This document shows positions 6,492 through 11,130 of a DNA stretch of 11,130 nt, in pieces. Origin of the DNA: Mycobacteriaceae bacterium. Its GTDB lineage: Bacteria > Actinomycetota > Actinomycetes > Mycobacteriales > Mycobacteriaceae. Location of the stretch: NCBI GenBank assembly GCA_019242135.1, contig JAFAWC010000174.1:1-11130 (forward strand). Direction: 5' to 3'. Both the position numbers and the translations under genes were made by a program. Each line of letters starts with the position of its first letter. Position 1 is the first letter of the stretch. A model generated the notes under the pieces. The model was not told the origin of the DNA. It made no database searches and was given only the letters and a program-made list of their open reading frames with translations.

Positions 6492-7832
6492 ATGGCTCCG
6501 GATCCCAGTTTCTCGCCGACGCAGCTCGCCGCCCGCGCGGCCTATCTGCTGCGCGGAAACGACCTGGGTGTGATGACCTCGGCGGCGCCGTTGCTCTATC
6601 CCCACATGTGGAGTTGGGACGCAGCGTTCGTGGCGGTGGGGCTGGCGCCGTTGAGCGTTGAGCGCGCGGTGGTGGAACTCGACACGCTGCTGTCCGCGCA
6701 GTGGTCGAACGGGATGATCCCGCACATCGTGTTCGCCAACCAGGTCGACGGCTACTTCCCCGGCCCGGCGCGGTGGGCCTGCGGGGCGCTGGCTGCCGCC
6801 GCACCGCGCAACCGGCACACGTCAGGCATCACCCAGCCGCCGGTGCACGCGATCGCCGTCGAACGGATCCTCGATCACGCGCGTCGCCGGGGCCGGTCCA
6901 CCCGACAGGTCGCCGAGTCGTTCCTGGACCGGCGCTGGGCCGACCTCGTTCGCTGGCACCGGTGGCTGGCCGAAGCCAGGGACCAGCGGGGACGAGGCCG
7001 GATCACCGTGTATCACGGGTGGGAATCGGGCATGGACAACTCGCCGCGGTGGGACACGGCGTACGCCAACGTGGTCGCGGGTGCGGTGCCGGAATATCAG
7101 CGCAAAGACAACGCGGTCGTGATCGATCCGTCGCAGCGGCCCACCGACGGTGAGTACGACCGCTATCTGTGGCTGCTGGAGGAAATGAAGACCGCACGCT
7201 ACGACGACGAACTGCTCCCGAAAGTGATGAGCTTCGCGGTCGAGGACGTATTCGTGTCAGCGATCTTCTCGCTGGCCTGTGAAGTGCTCGCCAACATCGG
7301 CGAGGACTACAGCCGGCCGCACGCTGACGTCCGCGACCTGTACTCGTGGGCCGAACGGTTTCGTTCGGGTGTGGTCGAAACGACAGACGAACGTACCGGC
7401 GCGGCAAAAGATTTCGATGTGCGAAGCGAGAGGTGGATCGCCACCGAGACGGTCGCGCAGTTCGCCCCGCTGCTGTGCGGAGGGCTGCCTCATGACCGCG
7501 AACGGGCGTTGTTGCGGCTGCTGGAGGGACCGAGGTTCTGCGGGCACCCGGACCTGAAGTTCGCGCTGATCCCGTCGACGTCGCCGGTGTCGCGGGACTT
7601 CCGGCCGCGGGAGTACTGGCGCGGGCCGGTCTGGCCGGTGATGACCTGGTTGTTCTCGTGGGCGTTCGCACGACGCGGGTGGGCGGAACGGTCCCGCACC
7701 TTGAGCCGCGAGGGCCTGCGCCAGGCCAGCGACGGCACGTTCGCCGAGTACTACGAGCCGTTCACCGGCGAGCCGCTCGGCAGCATGCAGCAGTCGTGGA
7801 CGGCAGCCGCGGTTCTGGACTGGCTGGGTTAG
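6492..7832 (+). CDS. ggh: Glucosylglycerate hydrolase (GH63)
   Basis: Hydrolyses glucosylglycerate to glucose and D-glycerate; related enzymes also act on mannosylglycerate. The substrate is a compatible solute that mycobacteria store during nitrogen starvation. Starting at ATG 6492 the protein has 446 residues, the same length as the characterised Mycolicibacterium hassiacum enzyme. The residues I recall as active-site positions there fall at the same numbers: Y36, W40, D43, Y88, Q115, W177, G180, the catalytic acid D182 (in GWESGMDNSPRWD), Y375, W376, W381, the catalytic base E419 (in FAEYYEPFTGEP) and Q434. The fold is an (alpha/alpha)6 barrel, and there is no signal peptide, so the enzyme acts in the cytoplasm. 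The in-frame ATG at 6480 would add four residues. Its TAG overlaps the stop of the convergent marR gene. I am very confident of the family and confident of the substrate. Confidence 0.93.
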   Translation: MAPDPSFSPTQLAARAAYLLRGNDLGVMTSAAPLLYPHMWSWDAAFVAVGLAPLSVERAVVELDTLLSAQWSNGMIPHIVFANQVDGYFPGPARWACGALAAAAPRNRHTSGITQPPVHAIAVERILDHARRRGRSTRQVAESFLDRRWADLVRWHRWLAEARDQRGRGRITVYHGWESGMDNSPRWDTAYANVVAGAVPEYQRKDNAVVIDPSQRPTDGEYDRYLWLLEEMKTARYDDELLPKVMSFAVEDVFVSAIFSLACEVLANIGEDYSRPHADVRDLYSWAERFRSGVVETTDERTGAAKDFDVRSERWIATETVAQFAPLLCGGLPHDRERALLRLLEGPRFCGHPDLKFALIPSTSPVSRDFRPREYWRGPVWPVMTWLFSWAFARRGWAERSRTLSREGLRQASDGTFAEYYEPFTGEPLGSMQQSWTAAAVLDWLG

Positions 7833-8290
7833 GGGACAGACTGCTCGCTCAACCGTTCCAGCGGCGCCAGCGCCTTGGCCAGGGTCTCCCTGTCGTCCTC
7901 GGACAGCGCGGCCAGCATCGCGGCGAGCACCGCGCGCCGATTCGCCAGCGACTCGCGGTGCTGTGCCAGGCCCTTGTCGGTGATGTCGACGAGCACCGCC
8001 CGCAGATCGGACTGGTCCTTGGAACGCTTGACCAAGCCGAGCTTTTCCAGGCGCCGGATCGCAACGGTGGTGGTGGGGGTCCGCACCCGCTCCTGCGCGG
8101 CGAGGTCGGTCATCCGGATCGGGCCGCGATCGATCAGAGTGAGCAGGATCGACAGTTGCGCCAGCGTGAGATCGCCGGTGGTGGCGCGGCTGGTGGTGGT
8201 GTCGCCTCGGCGTAACACGGAGACCAATTTCGACAGGACCCGGTGCAATCCCTCGGATAGCTCCGTGACCTGCGTCTGCGTCTCCACCAT
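7829..8290 (-). CDS. MarR-family transcriptional regulator (Rv0042c-like)
   Basis: 153-residue DNA-binding repressor/activator of the MarR family, expected to act as a dimer on palindromic operators. It is similar to what I recall of M. tuberculosis Rv0042c: LTLAQLSILLTLIDRGPIRM leads into the winged helix-turn-helix. The recognition region is VRTPTTTVAIRRLEKLGLV, and the wing has D-x-S-D-L-R-A-V. The last 40 residues form the helical dimerisation end. ATG 8290 is chosen: TAGACT (8304-8299) lies 8 nt upstream and the conserved part begins soon after. ATG 8344 would add 18 unremarkable residues and bury the palindromes in coding sequence. It is the last gene of the minus-strand string, 60 bp after the ABC ATPase, and its stop overlaps the hydrolase stop. 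The ligand is unknown; control of itself and the transporter is inferred. Confidence 0.9.
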   Translation of the reverse strand: MVETQTQVTELSEGLHRVLSKLVSVLRRGDTTTSRATTGDLTLAQLSILLTLIDRGPIRMTDLAAQERVRTPTTTVAIRRLEKLGLVKRSKDQSDLRAVLVDITDKGLAQHRESLANRRAVLAAMLAALSEDDRETLAKALAPLERLSEQSVP

Positions 8291-8295
8291 AATTC

Positions 8296-8311
8296 GACAG
8301 TCTAACCTGTC
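8296..8311. promoter_or_regulatory. Probable MarR operator over the marR -10 element
   Basis: GACAG (8296-8300), 6 bp, then CTGTC (8307-8311) is a perfect 5-6-5 inverted repeat, the usual size of a MarR-dimer site. It covers the candidate -10 TAGACT (8304-8299) of the marR gene, so a bound dimer would block its promoter. The autoregulation is an inference from position. Confidence 0.5.
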
Positions 8312-8321
8312 TTGGCCTGCC

Positions 8322-8334
8322 AGGTTCGGAACCT
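8322..8334. promoter_or_regulatory. Perfect 6-1-6 palindrome upstream of marR
   Basis: AGGTTC-G-GAACCT is symmetric with a single central base and lies between the ABC ATPase stop and marR. A shorter dyad, TGGC-CT-GCCA (8313-8322), abuts it. A one-base centre suits a protein-binding site better than an RNA hairpin. Its half-site differs from the 8296-8311 dyad, so it may serve another factor. Confidence 0.4.
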
Positions 8335-8350
8335 TCAATATCATTCAAAT

Positions 8351-8365
8351 TCACAAGACTTGTGA
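8351..8365. promoter_or_regulatory. Perfect 7-1-7 palindrome overlapping the ATPase stop
   Basis: TCACAAG-A-CTTGTGA overlaps the last codons and TGA of the ABC ATPase. As RNA it would form a 6-bp stem with a 3-nt loop followed by an A/T-rich stretch without a U-run, so a weak terminator is possible. As DNA it could be an operator for marR. Confidence 0.4.
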
Positions 8366-9082
8366 CAGAAAGCGCTGCAAGCGGCCGGTTTCCGCAGCCT
8401 GGAAGATCTGCTCCGGCGGTCCGGACTCCACCACTTGACCACGGTCCATGAACACCACCGTGCGCGCCGCCGACCGGGCAAAGCCCATCTCATGAGTGAC
8501 GACGATCATCGTCATGCCGGCGGCGCCGAGGTCGGCCATTAGCGCGAGGATGCCCTTGACGAGCTCGGGGTCCAGCGCCGATGTCGCCTCATCGAAGAAC
8601 ATCACCTGCGGGGACATCGCCAGCGCCCGAGCGATCGCGACCCGTTGCTGCTGGCCTCCCGACAGCGTCGTCGGGCGGACGTCCGCCTTGTACCGCAGCC
8701 CGACCCTGTCCAGCTGCCCCATGGCCAGCTCATGCGCCGCGTCGGCCGACAGCCGTTTAAGCTTGCGCGGCCCCAGCATCACGTTGTCGAGCACGCTGCG
8801 ATGCGGAAACAGGTTGAAGTTCTGAAATACCATCCCGATTCGCTGCCGCAGCGCGTCGGGATCGTCGGTCAGCACCGACCGGCCGTCGAGCAGAATGTCG
8901 CCCCGGTCGGGTTCGTAAAGGCGGTTGAGCGTGCGCAAAAGCGTCGACTTGCCCGACCCGGACGGCCCGATCACGGCGACGGTGCTGCCCGCCGGCGCGT
9001 CGACGTCCACCCCGCGCAGCACCGCGTTGGTACCGAAGGCTAGGTGAATGCCCTTGCCCGACAACGAAACCGGCTCGCTCAC
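8351..9082 (-). CDS. ABC transporter ATPase, polar amino-acid type (GlnQ-like)
   Basis: 243-residue cytoplasmic ATPase that powers the adjacent substrate-binding/permease fusion protein. All nucleotide-binding motifs are present in order: Walker A GPSGSGKST (39-47), Q-loop in MVFQNFNLFPH, signature LSGGQQQR, Walker B VMFFDEATSALDPE, and the H-loop in VVTHEMGFA. Length and motif wording (FQNFNLFPH, THEMGFA) are typical of the polar amino-acid uptake subfamily (GlnQ/HisP). GTG 9082 lies 2 nt after the stop of the permease gene. AGGAG (9098-9094) inside the permease end is 11 nt upstream, so the two genes are probably translationally coupled and make one transporter. The family is certain; the substrate depends on the partner. 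Confidence 0.95.
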   Translation of the reverse strand: MSEPVSLSGKGIHLAFGTNAVLRGVDVDAPAGSTVAVIGPSGSGKSTLLRTLNRLYEPDRGDILLDGRSVLTDDPDALRQRIGMVFQNFNLFPHRSVLDNVMLGPRKLKRLSADAAHELAMGQLDRVGLRYKADVRPTTLSGGQQQRVAIARALAMSPQVMFFDEATSALDPELVKGILALMADLGAAGMTMIVVTHEMGFARSAARTVVFMDRGQVVESGPPEQIFQAAETGRLQRFLSQVL

Positions 9083-9084
9083 CG

Positions 9085-10857
9085 CTACACCATCTCCTGC
9101 GGTACCAGCGGATCGTCGGGTTGGGTCTGCGGGCGGCCCTGGCGCAGCCGGGTGTCGATGTGGTTCACCAGGTGAGTGAGTGGAATCGTCAGCGCGAGGT
9201 AGAACGCGCCCGCGGCCACCAGTGGCGACAGGTTGCCGGTCTGCGCGTTCAGGTCGCGGCCCACCTGGAACAGCTCGCGCTGCCCGGCGACCAGGCCGAG
9301 GAAGTAAACCAGGGCCGAGGCTTTGAGCAGGGAGATGAACTGGTTCACCAGCGCCGGCAGGACGCGGCGTACTCCTTGCGGCACCACCACCAGCCGCATC
9401 GAGCGGCGATAGCTGAATCCCAACGCGCGGGCGGCCTCCAGTTGTCCCGACTCGACACTTTGGATGCCGGACCGGAAGATCTCGCCTACGTACGCTGCGG
9501 CCATCAGTCCGAGTGCCGCGATGCCCAGCGGATACGGGTTGTTACCGGTCAAGCCACCCACGACGGGACCGACGCCGAGGCCGATCAGAAGAATGATCAC
9601 CACCTCCGGCAGTCCGCGGAAGATGTCGGTGTACACCCGTGCAGGCCAGCGCAGCCACCGGGACTGGGAAATGCCTGCCACCGCCAGCACCATGCCCAGC
9701 GCCACGCCGATGATGCTGGCGCTGACCGTCAGTATCAATGTGTTCGGCAGGCCGGTCTTGAACAGATCGGGGATCGCCTGCTTATACAGGTCCCAGTTGA
9801 AAAATGCGTCTTTCAGTTGAGCCAGTGTGGATTTGGGAGCCGGTGCTGTGGTCGCGCGGGGAATGTGGCTGGCGGCGATCGCGGCGAAATCGGGTAGCGC
9901 TGGCAGCGGCGCCGACTTCGATCCCGGCTTCCAGCCGGGCGGCAACGCACGGGGCACCCAGTCCGAATACAGCCGCGCCCACGTGCCGTCGGCGATCACC
10001 GCGTCCAATCCGGCGTTGAGAGCATCGATCAGGGGAGTGTTCTCCTTCGCGACCGCCCAGGCCACGAAATTGTCCAAGCTAAAGGTGTTCTCGACGATGA
10101 CGGCTTGATCGCCGGGCCGCACCCCGCCGAGCGCCTGCTGCGCCGGCGCGACCCACGCGTCGATCTGGCGCGTCTTGAGGCTGGCGTAGACGGTGTTGAA
10201 GTCCGGAAATTTCACTGGATCCAGGTGCAGGGTGTCGACGACGTACGCCTCCTGCACCGTGCCCTGCACCACACCGATGCGCTGGCCCGCCGCCAGACTG
10301 TCGAACCCGGTGATCGGTGACCCCGGCGGGACGACAAGTGAGAAGTACCCGAAGTCGTAGCCGTTGGTGAACCCCACGGTTTTGCGGCGCGCGTCGGTGG
10401 TGGTGATCGACGACGAGCCGACGTCGAAACGACGCGACGCGACCTGCGCAAGCAGGCCGGAGAAGTCGGTCCCGACGAACCGTACGCGCAGGCCGAGTTT
10501 GTCGGCCACGGCGCGTAGCAACTCGTTGTCGAAACCGGTGAACTGGCCCTTCGAATCGATGCACACGCTCGGCGGGGCATCCGAGAGCGTGCCCACCACG
10601 AGCGTGCGAGGGGTCCCGAGCCCGAGTTGACCGACATCGACCGCAGCGAGCGGCTCGACGGTGGTGGTCGTGTACCTGTCCTCGGCGGGCCCCTTGGCCG
10701 CCTTGGCGAGGTTGGTCGGCAGCGCGCTCGCGGACTGCGCCCCCGGCGGTGAGCACTGGTCGGCCGATGCCGCCGGTGCCGTGATGAGGCCCGCCGCCAC
10801 GACCGTCAACACTAGTGCCGCGGCCTTGATTCGGCGTGGCGTTCTTCCGAGGTGCAC
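9085..10857 (-). CDS. ABC importer: substrate-binding domain fused to permease
   Basis: A 590-residue protein joining a family-3 solute-binding domain to a HisM/GlnP-type permease, an arrangement known from GlnPQ-like importers. Residues 1-32 are a signal sequence ending in ASA. Residues 84-303 form the binding domain: GFDNELLRAVADKLG (108-122), SITTTDARRKTVGF with carboxylate-binding Arg157, and GVVQGT (195-200). Where amino-acid binders usually have an ammonium-binding Asp, DAWVAP puts Pro238. Two cysteines (C35, C99) are exported and could pair. After a linker rich in Pro, Ala and Lys (304-345), TM helices run from about 370 to 575, with the EAA loop intact (E474-A-A, G480) to contact the ATPase. 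GTG 10857 follows the LLM gene stop by 10 bp. There is no Shine-Dalgarno; TAGCTT lies 7 nt upstream. The architecture is certain; the substrate is open. Confidence 0.94.
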   Translation of the reverse strand: MHLGRTPRRIKAAALVLTVVAAGLITAPAASADQCSPPGAQSASALPTNLAKAAKGPAEDRYTTTTVEPLAAVDVGQLGLGTPRTLVVGTLSDAPPSVCIDSKGQFTGFDNELLRAVADKLGLRVRFVGTDFSGLLAQVASRRFDVGSSSITTTDARRKTVGFTNGYDFGYFSLVVPPGSPITGFDSLAAGQRIGVVQGTVQEAYVVDTLHLDPVKFPDFNTVYASLKTRQIDAWVAPAQQALGGVRPGDQAVIVENTFSLDNFVAWAVAKENTPLIDALNAGLDAVIADGTWARLYSDWVPRALPPGWKPGSKSAPLPALPDFAAIAASHIPRATTAPAPKSTLAQLKDAFFNWDLYKQAIPDLFKTGLPNTLILTVSASIIGVALGMVLAVAGISQSRWLRWPARVYTDIFRGLPEVVIILLIGLGVGPVVGGLTGNNPYPLGIAALGLMAAAYVGEIFRSGIQSVESGQLEAARALGFSYRRSMRLVVVPQGVRRVLPALVNQFISLLKASALVYFLGLVAGQRELFQVGRDLNAQTGNLSPLVAAGAFYLALTIPLTHLVNHIDTRLRQGRPQTQPDDPLVPQEMV

Positions 10858-10864
10858 CGGCGTA

Positions 10865-10870
10865 AAGCTA
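10865..10870 (-). promoter_or_regulatory. Possible -10 element upstream of the SBP-permease gene
   Basis: TAGCTT (10870-10865) overlaps the stop codon of the upstream oxidoreductase gene and lies 7 nt before GTG 10857. It could start a leaderless transcript of the transporter independently of the upstream gene. The gap is only 10 bp, so readthrough from upstream is also likely. Confidence 0.3.
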
Positions 10871-11130
10871 GCGGCGGTCGCGCCACCGGCACAGTGTTTC
10901 GGCGCCGGTCAGGTCGTAGTCGGGGCCGTTGACGCCCACGGTGAGGAACGTGACGCCGAGTTCGGTGAACGCGTCGGCGTCGGCCATCAGCGCGTCACCG
11001 GAGCCCCCCACGCCCGCGGCCCGTTCGATCGTGTCGGGATCGCGGCCCACCTGCGCGCAGTGCTCGGCCAAGATCTGCGCCTTGCGGGGGTATGTCTGGC
11101 GGTCGGTGAAGCCGTGCCAGATTTCGGCGT
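10868..11130 (-). CDS. Luciferase-like F420-dependent oxidoreductase, C-terminal end (Rv0044c-like)
   Basis: Only the last 87 residues are visible; the gene starts beyond 11130. The segment AEIWHGFTDRQTYPRKAQIL, then HCAQVGRDPDTIERAAGV, and the end ELGVTFLTVGVNGPDYDL matches the C-terminal part of the bacterial luciferase-like (LLM) oxidoreductases. In mycobacteria these commonly use coenzyme F420. M. tuberculosis Rv0044c lies at the same place relative to leuS and marR. Its TAG (10870-10868) is 10 bp before the transporter start, which suggests one transcript. The substrate is unknown. The family is probable; F420 use is inferred, because the cofactor-binding part lies outside the window. 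Confidence 0.8.
   Translation of the reverse strand, partial: AEIWHGFTDRQTYPRKAQILAEHCAQVGRDPDTIERAAGVGGSGDALMADADAFTELGVTFLTVGVNGPDYDLTGAETLCRWRDRR

Noticed and set aside
6424..6804. N-terminal extension of the SDR reading frame (up to 127 residues)
   Set aside because: It is antisense to ggh and has low-complexity Arg/Pro content; the SDR Rossmann motif begins directly after ATG 6423.

Overview
The window is a high-G+C chromosomal segment from a Mycobacterium-type actinomycete, most likely a rapid-growing (Mycolicibacterium-like) species. This rests on protein recognition from memory, not on a search. The left part follows the order of the M. tuberculosis Rv0037c-Rv0041 block: MFS transporter, YqgE/AlgH protein, small membrane protein, Mtc28-like proline-rich antigen, leuS. 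The right part holds the homologues of Rv0042c (MarR) and Rv0044c (luciferase-like oxidoreductase), but the GntR gene expected between them is absent. The extra genes here are a short-chain dehydrogenase, a glucosylglycerate hydrolase and a two-gene ABC importer.

Layout: (1) 1-524, minus, 5' part of an MFS gene, divergent from (2) 642-1244, plus, yqgE-like. (3) 1274-1624, minus, small membrane protein with a Cys-rich tail. (4) 1739-2653, minus, secreted Mtc28-like protein; tandem repeats lie inside it and at its 3' end. A 162-bp divergent promoter region separates it from (5) leuS, 2816-5653, plus. (6) 5758-6423, minus, SDR, convergent with leuS and divergent from (7) 6492-7832, plus, GH63 glucosylglycerate hydrolase. 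(8) A minus-strand gene string enters from the right edge: luciferase-like oxidoreductase (10868-11130, partial), substrate-binding/permease fusion (9085-10857), ABC ATPase (8351-9082) and MarR regulator (7829-8290). The MarR stop codon overlaps that of the hydrolase.

How the genes may work together: leuS is the housekeeping anchor. The hydrolase cleaves glucosylglycerate, a compatible solute that mycobacteria store under nitrogen limitation and consume on recovery. The neighbouring importer belongs to the polar amino-acid family, but by eye its binding domain keeps the carboxylate-binding Arg and lacks the usual ammonium-binding Asp. One testable idea is therefore a solute or nitrogen-recovery module controlled by the MarR protein, whose own upstream region is packed with palindromes. 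Several genes (leuS, the small membrane gene, probably yqgE and marR) show a mycobacterial -10 hexamer 6-8 nt before the start codon and no Shine-Dalgarno, as expected for leaderless mRNAs.

No RNA genes, insertion sequences, CRISPR arrays or origins were seen, and no gene-free stretch exceeds 300 bases.
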